Below, one piece after another: positions 17,308 through 26,299 of a stretch of 64,000 nucleotides of DNA. A model generated the notes under the pieces. It saw nothing but the letters and a program-made list of their open reading frames with translations. It had not been told where the DNA came from and did not search any database. The DNA lies in the NCBI GenBank assembly GCA_021792135.1, contig JAJYVF010000003.1:124001-188000 (forward strand). Reading direction: 5' to 3'. Position 1 is the first letter of the stretch. Every line of letters begins with the position of its first letter. Made by a program: the position numbers and the translations under genes. The DNA is from Acidobacteriota bacterium. Lineage in GTDB: Bacteria > Acidobacteriota > Terriglobia > Terriglobales > Acidobacteriaceae.

Positions 17308-18144
17308 CTACACGCGCAGCTCCCGCTTCGCCGTCTCGGCGACCCGCTGCAGATCGTTCACTGTCAGCACCCGGATCCGCTGCTCTTCCATCGTCTCCAC
17401 GCCAAAGTGATACTGCTCCACGAAGTCCTCCTCGCCGGCCACCTCGCCGCTTTCGTCCCGGATCGGCTCGACAACCGCCGTCAGCTCCAGCTCGGCGTTT
17501 TCCACCCGGGCCACGCCCTCGCGCAGCGCGGGCGCGCTGAAGGCCAGCACCTTGGCCAGCTCTACATCGCTCGCGAGCGAGACGGCGTGAAACATCCGCA
17601 CCAGCCCGTTCGGCCGGTAGCCGCAGTCGATCTTCAGCGGATCGCCGGGCCGCGTATAGGCCGAGGCGGCGATGCGCCGGCGCATCAGATCCCACACTCC
17701 CGCATGCTCGAAGTGCGTCCGCATGCGGCGCGCGATCGCCTGGCGGCCACTGACGGTTTGCCGTGCCCGCTGCTTTCGCGGCTCGACATGGAGGCGCATC
17801 AGCTGATCCATCTCTGCAGCCATGTTCTCGGCCAGACAGGCCTTCGGCTCGGTCATCTGCAGCAGGTGCGAGAACGAGTCCTCGATGGTCTTCATCAGCG
17901 GCGGCGTGTCCGAGAACTGCTCCCCGAGCCGCCGCCGCATCTCCATTTCCATCGCCTCGAGCATCTCGGTGTCGGCGTCGGGATCGACGCAGCGCACCCG
18001 CGACCAGTCCCGCGTGAAGCGGACCTGGGCTTCCTGCGGCCGGCCCGCCTCGCGCAGCAGCACGCCGATATTCACGAATTCGTTCTTCACCGGATCCGGC
18101 ACGTACCGCACCAGGAAGAATTCGCACTCCAGCCGCTCGTTCAC
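17308..18144 (-). CDS. DUF3037 family protein
   Basis: A 278-residue protein with the DUF3037 opening: EFFLVRYVPDPVKNEFVNIGVLL at about residues 8-30, followed by RFTRDWSRVRCVDPDADTEML. The middle contains a basic stretch (RKQRARQTVSGRQAIARRMRTHFEH). Function of the family is unknown; it is often found next to HipA-like kinase genes. Here it overlaps the HipA-like gene stop as GTGA (start GTG at 18144), so the pair is cotranslated. A strong terminator follows 29 bases after it. It is not a known virion protein and looks like a passenger in the head gene block. Confidence 0.8.
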   Translation of the reverse strand: MNERLECEFFLVRYVPDPVKNEFVNIGVLLREAGRPQEAQVRFTRDWSRVRCVDPDADTEMLEAMEMEMRRRLGEQFSDTPPLMKTIEDSFSHLLQMTEPKACLAENMAAEMDQLMRLHVEPRKQRARQTVSGRQAIARRMRTHFEHAGVWDLMRRRIAASAYTRPGDPLKIDCGYRPNGLVRMFHAVSLASDVELAKVLAFSAPALREGVARVENAELELTAVVEPIRDESGEVAGEEDFVEQYHFGVETMEEQRIRVLTVNDLQRVAETAKRELRV

Positions 18145-19013
18145 ATGATCCGTCCAGCTACACTATCGTCCCGGCCCGGCGCGGCGAACTGCCCTCGCTG
18201 CGCAGTGGCGAGAGTTTGGTTCCAGTTCGGGAACGGCTGCCGCGATGAATTCCGGAAAGCGGTAATGAGCTCCCGCACTGCCGAACGCCGCCCGACCAGC
18301 TTCTCCACCAGTCCCTCGACTGATGCCACGTCCCCCTCGTACCACTCCGGGGGAAGCGTCTCCGCAATTTCCCAGACCCCCTGCGGCTCAAGCTGTTCGA
18401 TCGCGCTCAGCCAGGGCTCGAAGCTCTCCCACCCGGTCACGTCGCGATAGACAGGGTTGCGGGCGTACACGCCGCGCAGCGGCGCATCCACAAAACGCCA
18501 ATCTCCCGCGTTGAAGCAGAAACCCTGGTCGATGAACGTGGCGCTGTAGCGCCGCTCCCGTCCTTTGCGATAGAACAGCGCCTGCCGCCCGTTGGCGTTG
18601 CACGTCCACTTGTCGAAGGCCAGCATCCCGGCGAATTCCCGCATATTCCGCACCTCGACGAGCTGCTCCTCGGGCAGATAATCGGCGACGTGCCCGGGCA
18701 TCAGTCCGCCGACGAGCTGCGAGCCGAAGTGGAGCCCGGGGCGGCAGCGCTCCCGCCGCTGCCCGAGGTCCATCTCCAGTTCCCCCGTTCGCTCGATGAG
18801 CCACGGTGTAACCTCGACCACGTCGCAGTGCGGAACCGTCAGCCCCACCAGCGCGGCAAGGCGCGTGGCCAGCAGCTCGTTCGGCAAAACGCGCAGATGC
18901 TGGGGGTTGTTCTGGAACTTCACCACCCAGGCGTTGCCGTCGTCGCCGAGCATCAGGTGGCTCTGCGCGCCGCCCCGCATGCGCCGGATCTGCTGGATCG
19001 CCAGGACCGCCAC
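18141..19013 (-). CDS. HipA-like kinase family protein
   Basis: A 290-residue protein resembling the HipA-like kinase family that partners DUF3037. The N-terminus carries MRGGAQSHLMLGDDGNAWVVKFQNN (about 13-37), a glycine loop followed by the ATP-binding lysine in VVKF. The C-lobe has AFDKWTCNANGRQALF (about 132-147) and FIDQGFCF (about 160-167) at the positions of the catalytic and metal-binding motifs. Where HipA-type kinases usually read N-x-D, this sequence reads N-A-N, so the catalytic aspartate may be missing. The start is GTG at 19013 behind GGAGG. It lies 21 bases after terminase and overlaps the DUF3037 gene. Confidence 0.75.
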   Translation of the reverse strand: MAVLAIQQIRRMRGGAQSHLMLGDDGNAWVVKFQNNPQHLRVLPNELLATRLAALVGLTVPHCDVVEVTPWLIERTGELEMDLGQRRERCRPGLHFGSQLVGGLMPGHVADYLPEEQLVEVRNMREFAGMLAFDKWTCNANGRQALFYRKGRERRYSATFIDQGFCFNAGDWRFVDAPLRGVYARNPVYRDVTGWESFEPWLSAIEQLEPQGVWEIAETLPPEWYEGDVASVEGLVEKLVGRRSAVRELITAFRNSSRQPFPNWNQTLATAQRGQFAAPGRDDSVAGRIM

Positions 19014-19034
19014 GTTGCCTCCGAATTCCCAATC

Positions 19035-20522
19035 CTACTGCAAGCGGGTAAGCCGCTCATCCCGAACCGCCAGGGCAATGGCCATCGCCAGCACGCAGTC
19101 GTCGTGCTCGCCGGCCTGCGCTCCTGGTTCGCCGTTCACCTGGCGCACAAAGCTGCGACACTCGCGCAGCAGCCGTTCGCTCGCAAAAAGCTGCGGCGAA
19201 TCCACCAGCGCCGCTCCCAGCTTGCCGATCATCGGCCGCCTGGTCCGGGTCGAGGTCAGCCAGCCATCCTTCCCATCGTCGGCACGGTACAGATGTTCGT
19301 ACCGCAAGACGCCATCGAGATACGCCAGCACGCCGGCCCCATGGTTGTTGCGCTCGACCACCAGCAGCGCATTACCGTATTCGCGGGCGAGCGCGGCTGC
19401 CTCCTGTGCCGCCTCGAACGGCGTCAGGTGCGCCTGCAGCTCCGCGCACTGGAAGCCTGTTTCGAGATCCAGAACCTGGGCCGCCGTATAGTCCCCCTGC
19501 GTTCCGCCACCGGCCGGATCAAGCGCCACCAGATACCGGCGTCCCTTCTGCGGCGGCAGCCAGATGCGCAGTTCTCCCCTCCGCCGCACCTCCGCGGGAT
19601 CGATTACCTCCCGCAGCCGTGCGTCGATGGCGGCGGTTTCGAAGACGCATTCGCCACTGGCCAGAAAACATTCGGTCGCATCCTCGGCATATTCCTGCTT
19701 CGCCAGGCCGCGGAAGGTCTCCTGAAGCTGCCGCCGGTAACCGATCTTCTCCGGGCTCAGACCGTATTTCTCCATCAGTTGCCGTTCCGTTCCGGTCAGC
19801 GACGGTTCCGCCACCGGCTCGGCGGCGTACGCCTCCTCCAGCCACCACGGAAAGAAGTGCCGCACCGTGCCGGTCCTGTCCGCATCCTTCCACTCCTGCC
19901 AGAAGCATCCCGAAGCTCCCATCGGCGTCGACTCCATCACCAGTTCCCCCCAGGGCGACAGCGTGGCGCGCAGGCCGCAGAGTGTTTCCGCCGGATCGCC
20001 CGGCCAGCGTGCCAGCTCCGTGCAGTGCAGGTTGGTGATGGTCAGCCCACGTCCTGCATTGCGATCCCCCGCCGTTTCGATCATGTATTCGCTGTCGAGA
20101 GCGGGGATCGCGATCCTCCGCGCCGTCGCCTTTGCGGACTTCAGGGCCCCTTCGCGCAGCGGCTCCGGCAGGTTCGCGAGGAACCGGTGCACGATGCGGA
20201 AGATCGCCTCCGCCGCCTCCTGCGTATGCGCCACCTCCACTGTCACCGTTCCCGGATGCGTAATGGTCTTCAGAAAGAACCATCCCGCAATCCAGGTGGT
20301 CACCCCCATCTGGCGCGCCTTCAGCACGATGTTCCTCTGGCGCGCCCTTTCTGCGTAGGCCAGCTGCGCCCGGTTGGCCCTGAGATCGACGTTTTGCCCC
20401 ATTTTGTTTCTGATCTTCAGCGCCTTCCCGGTTAAGTGCAGCGCGTCGTCCCCGCCTCGATCCAGCATTCCCCCCAGGCGGACAAGGTCTTCCCTCGTCC
20501 CGTTTCCCCACAAATCTTCCAT
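19035..20522 (-). CDS. phage terminase large subunit
   Basis: TerL is the ATPase-nuclease that packages DNA into the capsid. The 495-residue protein has an ATPase domain with a Walker A-like KARQMGVTTW at about 68-77 and a likely acidic Walker B in LHCTELARWP (about 165-174). The nuclease domain shows ALDPAGGGTQGDYTAAQV (D335, D344), VVERNNHG (E390) and GEHDDCVLAMAIAL (D474/D475), the usual RNase H-like acidic set. Both domains look intact. No small terminase gene is seen next to it. It begins 6 bases after the giant fibre gene, without its own Shine-Dalgarno. Confidence 0.85.
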   Translation of the reverse strand: MEDLWGNGTREDLVRLGGMLDRGGDDALHLTGKALKIRNKMGQNVDLRANRAQLAYAERARQRNIVLKARQMGVTTWIAGWFFLKTITHPGTVTVEVAHTQEAAEAIFRIVHRFLANLPEPLREGALKSAKATARRIAIPALDSEYMIETAGDRNAGRGLTITNLHCTELARWPGDPAETLCGLRATLSPWGELVMESTPMGASGCFWQEWKDADRTGTVRHFFPWWLEEAYAAEPVAEPSLTGTERQLMEKYGLSPEKIGYRRQLQETFRGLAKQEYAEDATECFLASGECVFETAAIDARLREVIDPAEVRRRGELRIWLPPQKGRRYLVALDPAGGGTQGDYTAAQVLDLETGFQCAELQAHLTPFEAAQEAAALAREYGNALLVVERNNHGAGVLAYLDGVLRYEHLYRADDGKDGWLTSTRTRRPMIGKLGAALVDSPQLFASERLLRECRSFVRQVNGEPGAQAGEHDDCVLAMAIALAVRDERLTRLQ

Positions 20523-20528
20523 CGTGAG

Positions 20529-23500
20529 TCAGTAGGCATACCAGTTGTAGTCGGGCCCGCAGACCAGGGTGCGTTTGCCCGCCGTGGTGATGGCCAGTGT
20601 CTGGGCAGAGACCCCGTTGTAATTGATGTTCTGCGAGCTTACCGTTTGCAGTGTCACCGCGTTGGCCGACGTGTCGGACTTGATGATGGTCAGCTCCAGC
20701 CCCGTGGGCGATGCCTTGTCAGGGAGCGGCGTATAGCAGCTCGGGAGAGTGAGGGTCTGCGTCCCGCTCGCCGCATTGGCGACCACGTTCCGGTTGGCCG
20801 CGGTCAGTGTCAGCGTGGAGGCCGTGTTGATGACGGTGCTCAGCGCCAGGCCGCCGTTCGAGCGGATCGTCCCCTGATACGTGACGTTGAAGAACGGATT
20901 GCTCCCGGAGAAGTGCGCCTGAAACGCGTCTCCCTGGTAGCCCGTGTACATCTGTGCCGAATACGCCGGATAGCTCGAAGCCGCCGCGACCGGCGTGGAC
21001 CACACGCGCGGCACCGCGCCGGTCGGGTCGTTGATGTTCGCGCCCCCGCTCGAAAAGCCGGTGACGTTGGCGGGCTCCAGCGCCTGGTAGTAATTGCCGC
21101 AGCCGGTCAGGTGATGAATACTCGCGTAGGTCGGCGGATTCCCCGAAGTTCCGGCGTAGGTGATCCAGTTCACGCCGGCCCCCATACCCAGGCAGTCCAC
21201 ATCGGCGACCAGCAGGTTATTCGTAACCGTGGGTGCGACATAAATCAGGTTCGCTGCCGGAAAGCTGGTCAGGTCCGGCCACTGGATGTGTCCGCCGTGG
21301 ATGGCGATGCCGTTGGCGCCCACATAGAAGCCCGCCACTGCCGGGCTGTCGACATAGGTGTCTGTCCACACGCTTCCGGCGCCTCCGGTGTCGTAGATGA
21401 CATAGCTGGTCGCGTACGAGGCATTGGCCGCCGAGCCCGAGCTCGCATTGTTGATGCAGGGCGCCGTGGTGCAGGTGTAGGGGTAACCAAAGCCATGGAT
21501 CCCGTATCCGGTGTTGCCGGTCCCCTCGTTATAGATCGCAGCCGTCAGCGCATTCCGCACCACAACCTTGTCCAGATCGCTGTCGATCGCGGTCTTCTCG
21601 ATGTGAATGCCGTACGCCGGCCGACTGGCCGGGGTGAAGACTGCGCTGGAATAGCTCACCGTCGTATTGCGGACAAGGAAATTCGCCTGGTGCCCCGCGG
21701 CTGTATTCTCCTCGCCCAGCAGAATGCCCTCCGCCGTCGTATCGTTCGCCGTGATGTTATCGAGCAGCGCGCCCCGGAACCACTGGAGCTCGAACCCATG
21801 CGTGGCATTGCCCTGGGCCAGGAGATTGAGGTCCTTGAAAGTGCAACCCTGCGCCTGCGCCGTATTGCCCAGAAAGAACACATCTCCGCCCAGCGAAGCC
21901 GGCACGGTCAGCGTAGTCGCGATCTGCGGGCTGTCGGCGTTCATGGTCGTGCCGCCCGAGCCCAGCACGCTGACGCAAGCCCCGTTCGCAGGCTCGTTCA
22001 TGGTGGCGCTCACCGTAAAGGTCCCCGGACCCAGATGGATCGTCTGGTTCTGGCCGCTTGTATTCGCCTGCTGGACAGCCGCATTCCAGGCCGCATTCAG
22101 CGAGGGATAGGTGACTCCGTCGACGGTGATTTCCCCGTTGATCGTCGCCCCGCTCAGGCCTCCCTGGGCGCGCAGGGATCCGGGCAGCGCCAGATTGCCC
22201 GAGGTATCGAACTTCGAAGTGATTCCATTGCAGGTGAAGGAGAGACCGCCACCCGCGGCTCCCGCCAGGCCGACGGTGCAATAAGGGGCCTGGCCGCCCT
22301 GCTTTGTGGAGCCGGACGTCCATTGCCACGCGGAGGTGCTGGGCTTGTACGCAAGGACATCCTCGCCGCCGGCGGCATTCTGGTGCGTCAGCACCTGCGA
22401 CCACGCATTCCAGGAAGCACAGTAGGGGGAGCAATTGACATCGACGGCGCCCATGTTGGTTCCATTCGGCGCACCGAAACTGGGCAGGGAAAGCTCGAGG
22501 CCATTGGCAAAAGGGCCGGAAAGTACATACCCGTAGGGAGTCATCATCTGACCCTGCCCGATGACGTAGGGTGTTCCTCCCGCCGGAAAGTTCTGATACA
22601 GGAGAGGGCTGTTGGCGTTCGAATCGTAGTTCATGAAGCCGGCCCTGCCGTAAATCATGGCAGAGCGGCCCTCAACCCCCTTGCCCGCAAACTGGTAGGA
22701 GCCGGAATGGGTTCTGAGGCCGCGAAAGCCCACGTTGAAGTAATGGGGTATCTCGACCTTGTCGCCGGTGCTGAACGTGCCCATCAGCTGATCGGTCGCA
22801 ATGGAGCTGCCGTCGAGCGCCCCGGTAGCGGGATTCCACACATTCTGGGTGTGGGTCATGGGGTAGATCGCGTAGGGGTTGGAGGGCGTCACGGCAACCG
22901 TGATAGAGGTAATGCCCGAGCCTCTGTTCGCTACTGCGCAACCGTTCAGCGAGCCTCCCGATGCGGTGCCGGTGATGTAGAGGACTGGCGGTGTGGCTCC
23001 CGTGTTCACCGTGTAGGTCAACTGAGGAGGAAAGACCAGGCCGCCCGTAGATTGTGTTGCGTAGAGGTAGCCGGAGCCGCCGCTGGCCGTGCAGGAGGTA
23101 ACAGAGCCACCGCTCACCGTCGCCGTCACTGTGCCCCCGCTGCCCATCTGCCCATAAGCGCGGGTCGCATGATTATTGAAGGACATTACATAAGCGGCGT
23201 TGCCCGGCACGTTGAACATGATGGGGAAAACCGGACGGATGACGTTGCCGAGACCGGTGTATCCCGCGCCGAAGCCCTGAGCGCCGGTTGCGCCCCCTAC
23301 CCAGTCAGCCTGCGTGGTGAAGCCGTAGCCCGTGAGGCCGCCCTGCGCTACATAGTCTCCGGACGAATAGGGAGCATCCAGCACGGCAAAGGTGATCGTG
23401 TTGCTGGCCGTGCTGACTGCCGTCAGTGGCTCGCAGTCCCAGGTCGGAGCGCCCTGTTCAAAGATGCAGGCAGGCTTCGAGGTGGAGAAACCGGAAGCGT

Positions 23501-25358
23501 TCGTCACCGGCACGGTGACGTTGATGGCCGGGTAGATGTTGGCCTGCGCCGTCGCCGTGCCGCTGTCGGTGGTGTAGCTGGTCACCGGACAGGTGATCCC
23601 GCTGATGGTCAGGCACTGCACCTCGAACTGGGTGCTGGTGGCTCCTGTTCCGATCACCGAGAACACCTGGTTGTTCAGGAAGGTGGCGTGGGTCAGGCCG
23701 GTAAACTTGACGGGGCTGCCGATCTGGGCAAAGGAGTTGCTGACCACCGTCACGATGACGATGTTGCCGTTCGGATTGCTGACCACCTGGTAGCCGGTGA
23801 CGGTCTCGGGGCCGATCACGCTGGTGGTCGAAGCGGTGGTGGTGGTGTAGACGGAATCCCCGTAGCTCGAATCCCAGTCGGCTCCCGCCCCGTAGGCAAT
23901 CGCTCCGTTGGTGATGTTGCCGAAGCTGGAGATGTAGCCGCTGCTGTCGGCATGCGTCAGGTCGATCATCTCCAGGCGAGCGCCGATCTGATTGGCCGCG
24001 CCCTGGGTCGTAGTCACGCTGAGCACATTGCAGGGCGCGGTGCAGGGCTGAGGGTAGGAGGTGCCGGACTGCGCCGTGATGGACTGGAGGGTGCCTTCGA
24101 AGACGCTGCCGGATTCTTCATGCCAGAAGGCGTCCTCGTTGCCCTCGTCCTGTCCGGTGTCGATTCCGCCGTAGCTGGTATCGAACTCCAGAATGCCGAT
24201 GTGGTCGCCGTTCGAATATCCCTGAAAGTTGTTGGAGACAGCGTCAAAGCTGGTCGGTGTATACATCAGGCTGCCCACCGACAGGCTGGTGCTGCCCATC
24301 TGGTCTGGCGAGAAGCTGCGCCCGCCCGCCAGCAGATTCGTCTGCACCTGCATGCCGGGGCCGGTATGCGAAGACGCTGCCTGCGGACCCCAGGTGACGT
24401 TCTGCACGAAGGAGGGACCGGAGGAGAACCTCATCCACTCCGGGTTGTTGATCGAGGCCGGGTCGATGCCCGCATTGCAGATCCACTGCGGCGCACCCCA
24501 GCGGTCGTCGCGTATGCAACCCATCGGAGCGCTGGCCGACGGGCTTCCGCGCAGCCCGGACCAGAAGAAGCTGCCGCCCCACGGCTGCGCTTCGGTCTGC
24601 GCATACGTTGCCGGAGCTACGACCTGGCAGGCGTATGGGTACGTCTCGCATTCCGCCAGCGACACTTTCATTCCATCGTTGGTCGCCGTTCCGGACTGCC
24701 AATGCTCGGCGTAGAGGGCACCCTCCATCTGCTGCGCATTCAGCGGACCCGACAACGTGCCGCCGGCGAGAGGCAGACTCAGCGCTGCCAGCTGATCGGC
24801 GTAGTGCTTTGTGGCCGCCTCGGCACCCGACGTGGGATCCGCGCTCAGGGTCAGCGGCCCGGTCAGCGAGCCGCCGGCCAGCGGCAGGTAAGAGCTGCTG
24901 ATGGACTCTACGGCGCTGTTCACATACTCGGGGGTTACTGACTGCACGGCTACGGCGGAGGGCTCGAGCTGCGCACGCACCGACGCGATGGAGGCGGTTC
25001 CCGAAGCGGGCACCACCCAATACTCCTTGTTCACGGTGCCGTCGCTCAGGTGGTAAACAGCGGTGTAATAGCTGCCTGCGGGCAGCGCCGCCGCGTTCGG
25101 GGTAAGGTTCACGCTGACAAATCCGTCGGCCCCGATAGCCGTGCTCAGGCTCCCCGCGGCTACAGCCTGATTCTGGGGTGTGGTGAAGGCGGACCAGCTG
25201 ATCAGCAGGGTTCCGCTCGCGGGTGTCCCGTCAGCGCGGTACACCGCTCCCTGTACGGTCGTGGTGCTGACCTGTGCGACGGCGCGGGGCGGCACCACAG
25301 CCATCACGGCCAGGACCAGCGATACAGAGATTACCCACCAGGTTCTCCGTTCCATCAT
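20529..25358 (-). CDS. giant exported fibre-like protein with beta-helix region
   Basis: A 1609-residue Gly/Ser/Thr/Ala-rich protein. The N-terminus is a Sec signal peptide: MMERRTWW, a hydrophobic core (VISVSLVLAVMAVV), and a likely cleavage after AVA. A beta domain follows (TVQGAVYRADGTPASGTLL ... HLSDGTVNKEYWVV). Around 140-205 it has two SYLPLAGGSLTGPL / SLPLAGGTLSGPL repeats, the hallmark of phage tail-fibre shafts. Around 1090-1390 a right-handed beta-helix of pectate-lyase type is likely (TIHLGPGTFTVSATMNEP, then many short strands). The ATG at 25358 follows AAAGG; longer starts would begin in the terminator. It lies 6 bases upstream of terminase. It may be a surface adhesin or a captured tailspike. 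Confidence 0.7.
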   Translation of the reverse strand: MMERRTWWVISVSLVLAVMAVVPPRAVAQVSTTTVQGAVYRADGTPASGTLLISWSAFTTPQNQAVAAGSLSTAIGADGFVSVNLTPNAAALPAGSYYTAVYHLSDGTVNKEYWVVPASGTASIASVRAQLEPSAVAVQSVTPEYVNSAVESISSSYLPLAGGSLTGPLTLSADPTSGAEAATKHYADQLAALSLPLAGGTLSGPLNAQQMEGALYAEHWQSGTATNDGMKVSLAECETYPYACQVVAPATYAQTEAQPWGGSFFWSGLRGSPSASAPMGCIRDDRWGAPQWICNAGIDPASINNPEWMRFSSGPSFVQNVTWGPQAASSHTGPGMQVQTNLLAGGRSFSPDQMGSTSLSVGSLMYTPTSFDAVSNNFQGYSNGDHIGILEFDTSYGGIDTGQDEGNEDAFWHEESGSVFEGTLQSITAQSGTSYPQPCTAPCNVLSVTTTQGAANQIGARLEMIDLTHADSSGYISSFGNITNGAIAYGAGADWDSSYGDSVYTTTTASTTSVIGPETVTGYQVVSNPNGNIVIVTVVSNSFAQIGSPVKFTGLTHATFLNNQVFSVIGTGATSTQFEVQCLTISGITCPVTSYTTDSGTATAQANIYPAINVTVPVTNASGFSTSKPACIFEQGAPTWDCEPLTAVSTASNTITFAVLDAPYSSGDYVAQGGLTGYGFTTQADWVGGATGAQGFGAGYTGLGNVIRPVFPIMFNVPGNAAYVMSFNNHATRAYGQMGSGGTVTATVSGGSVTSCTASGGSGYLYATQSTGGLVFPPQLTYTVNTGATPPVLYITGTASGGSLNGCAVANRGSGITSITVAVTPSNPYAIYPMTHTQNVWNPATGALDGSSIATDQLMGTFSTGDKVEIPHYFNVGFRGLRTHSGSYQFAGKGVEGRSAMIYGRAGFMNYDSNANSPLLYQNFPAGGTPYVIGQGQMMTPYGYVLSGPFANGLELSLPSFGAPNGTNMGAVDVNCSPYCASWNAWSQVLTHQNAAGGEDVLAYKPSTSAWQWTSGSTKQGGQAPYCTVGLAGAAGGGLSFTCNGITSKFDTSGNLALPGSLRAQGGLSGATINGEITVDGVTYPSLNAAWNAAVQQANTSGQNQTIHLGPGTFTVSATMNEPANGACVSVLGSGGTTMNADSPQIATTLTVPASLGGDVFFLGNTAQAQGCTFKDLNLLAQGNATHGFELQWFRGALLDNITANDTTAEGILLGEENTAAGHQANFLVRNTTVSYSSAVFTPASRPAYGIHIEKTAIDSDLDKVVVRNALTAAIYNEGTGNTGYGIHGFGYPYTCTTAPCINNASSGSAANASYATSYVIYDTGGAGSVWTDTYVDSPAVAGFYVGANGIAIHGGHIQWPDLTSFPAANLIYVAPTVTNNLLVADVDCLGMGAGVNWITYAGTSGNPPTYASIHHLTGCGNYYQALEPANVTGFSSGGANINDPTGAVPRVWSTPVAAASSYPAYSAQMYTGYQGDAFQAHFSGSNPFFNVTYQGTIRSNGGLALSTVINTASTLTLTAANRNVVANAASGTQTLTLPSCYTPLPDKASPTGLELTIIKSDTSANAVTLQTVSSQNINYNGVSAQTLAITTAGKRTLVCGPDYNWYAY

Positions 25359-25410
25359 CGATCGCCTTTCGCCGTTTCTGTTCGGCATATTCCTCATTCC
25401 TGGAATTCGC

Positions 25411-25438
25411 ATAGTGTCCTGAGGCTGCGCGCTGTCAG
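25411..25438 (-). promoter_or_regulatory. possible promoter for the fibre and terminase genes
   Basis: On the minus strand CTGACA is followed by 16 bases and CACTAT. This would start a transcript about 45 bases before the fibre gene, just after the bidirectional terminator. The -10 is weak. Confidence 0.3.
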
Positions 25439-25486
25439 GTGCTGTTCGGGGTTCCTCAGCACTGACTCCCAACCTCGATCCAAAAG

Positions 25487-25526
25487 AAAAGGGGAACACC
25501 GGATGGGTGTCCCCCTTTTTCTTTTT
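25487..25526. terminator. bidirectional rho-independent terminator
   Basis: AAAAGGGG-A-ACACC pairs with GGTGT-C-CCCCTTTT around a five-base loop. On the plus strand CTTTTTTC follows; on the minus strand TTTTCTTTTG follows. On the minus strand it ends the transcript of the sigma-like and zinc-finger genes before the fibre gene. Confidence 0.85.
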
Positions 25527-25625
25527 TCACTCTATAAGTTCAGAATATCAGTTCGAGAGAATTAGACTGCCAAATATCTTTCCCTGATTTGTCGCGGAAA
25601 TCCTTTGCTTTCTTTGCGAGTGACT

Positions 25626-26114
25626 TTAGTTTCCGGCCTCCCCTCTTGACAGTTTTTCTGCATTGGGGTTGAGCAGCCCATATTCGAGGAAAAGCCGGGT
25701 CAGCCGGTCGAGCGCTCCTCCATAAATTCGCATCACGGATCGCACGCTTTCCCCGGTCAGAGCCGCTACCTCGAGTGTCGAGTAGTCCTCGAGCGCAATA
25801 TGCGCCACCACCTGCTGCGAGCGCGCGTCCAGCTGCCGCAGGCATTTCTCCACGTCGAAGATGAAGATGACCCTGTCCTCGAAGCTCTGCATCCGGTAAC
25901 TCGATGCCCGGCCGCGGAACACCATGCTTCCCAGCAGGCAGGGTGTACGGCCGACCTCCATCGACGTCTGCATATACCGGCGCAGCAGCCCCACGGCGTG
26001 TTTGCGGTAGAAGGCCAGTCCTTCGATGGGCCGGGGCCGCGCAACCGGCAGACTGGTGTCCGCCACCGCAAAGGCCGCAGCGATGAAGCACGGCATTGCC
26101 CCCGCGGCGCTCAC
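25626..26114 (-). CDS. sigma-70 region 4-like DNA-binding protein
   Basis: A 162-residue protein whose C-terminal half (about 94-140) reads like sigma region 4: RQLDARSQQVVAHIALEDYSTLEVAALTGESVRSVMRIYGGALDRL, a helix-turn-helix of the kind that binds -35 boxes. No region 2 is present, so it is not a full sigma factor. The N-terminal half has a basic segment (AFYRKHAVGLLRRYMQTSMEVG). It probably regulates the phage block, as a late gene activator or accessory factor. The start is GTG at 26114, overlapping the zinc-finger gene stop as GTGA. A terminator follows it. Confidence 0.55.
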   Translation of the reverse strand: MSAAGAMPCFIAAAFAVADTSLPVARPRPIEGLAFYRKHAVGLLRRYMQTSMEVGRTPCLLGSMVFRGRASSYRMQSFEDRVIFIFDVEKCLRQLDARSQQVVAHIALEDYSTLEVAALTGESVRSVMRIYGGALDRLTRLFLEYGLLNPNAEKLSRGEAGN

Positions 26115-26299
26115 GCTGCACCTCCGTCAGACGCCGCTGCTGCATGTCGCCTGCGCCGTCCCGGGCGCCGCGCGCGCCGTGGGGGAAGCGCACGCAGCCG
26201 CCGTGCGCACTCGTGGCAGTAAACTTCCTCGCAATCCTGAGCGCGGTACCAAAGTCCACCGCACCTTTCACAAACCTTCAGCAGAATTCGTAAGTACAT
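26111..26299 (-). CDS. small zinc-finger protein
   Basis: A 62-residue basic protein with four cysteines in two pairs: KVCERCGGLWY near residues 9-19 and EVYCHECARRL near 26-36, a treble-clef or zinc-ribbon knuckle. The C-terminus is very Arg-rich (RRARRPGRRRRH), suited to nucleic acid contact. The ATG at 26299 follows GGAG at a spacing of 6; a GTG 18 bases upstream has no site. Overlap with the sigma-like gene indicates one regulatory unit. It is too short to assign to a named family. Confidence 0.55.
   Translation of the reverse strand: MYLRILLKVCERCGGLWYRAQDCEEVYCHECARRLRALPPRRARRPGRRRRHAAAASDGGAA

Noticed and set aside
15925-18450. An 841-codon plus-strand open frame
   Set aside because: It is antisense to the portal, DUF3037 and HipA-like genes; high GC content keeps stops rare. 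No protein-like domain is seen in it.
20436-24941. A 1501-codon plus-strand open frame
   Set aside because: It is antisense to the giant fibre gene, with an Arg/Gly/Ala composition typical of shadow frames and no motif.
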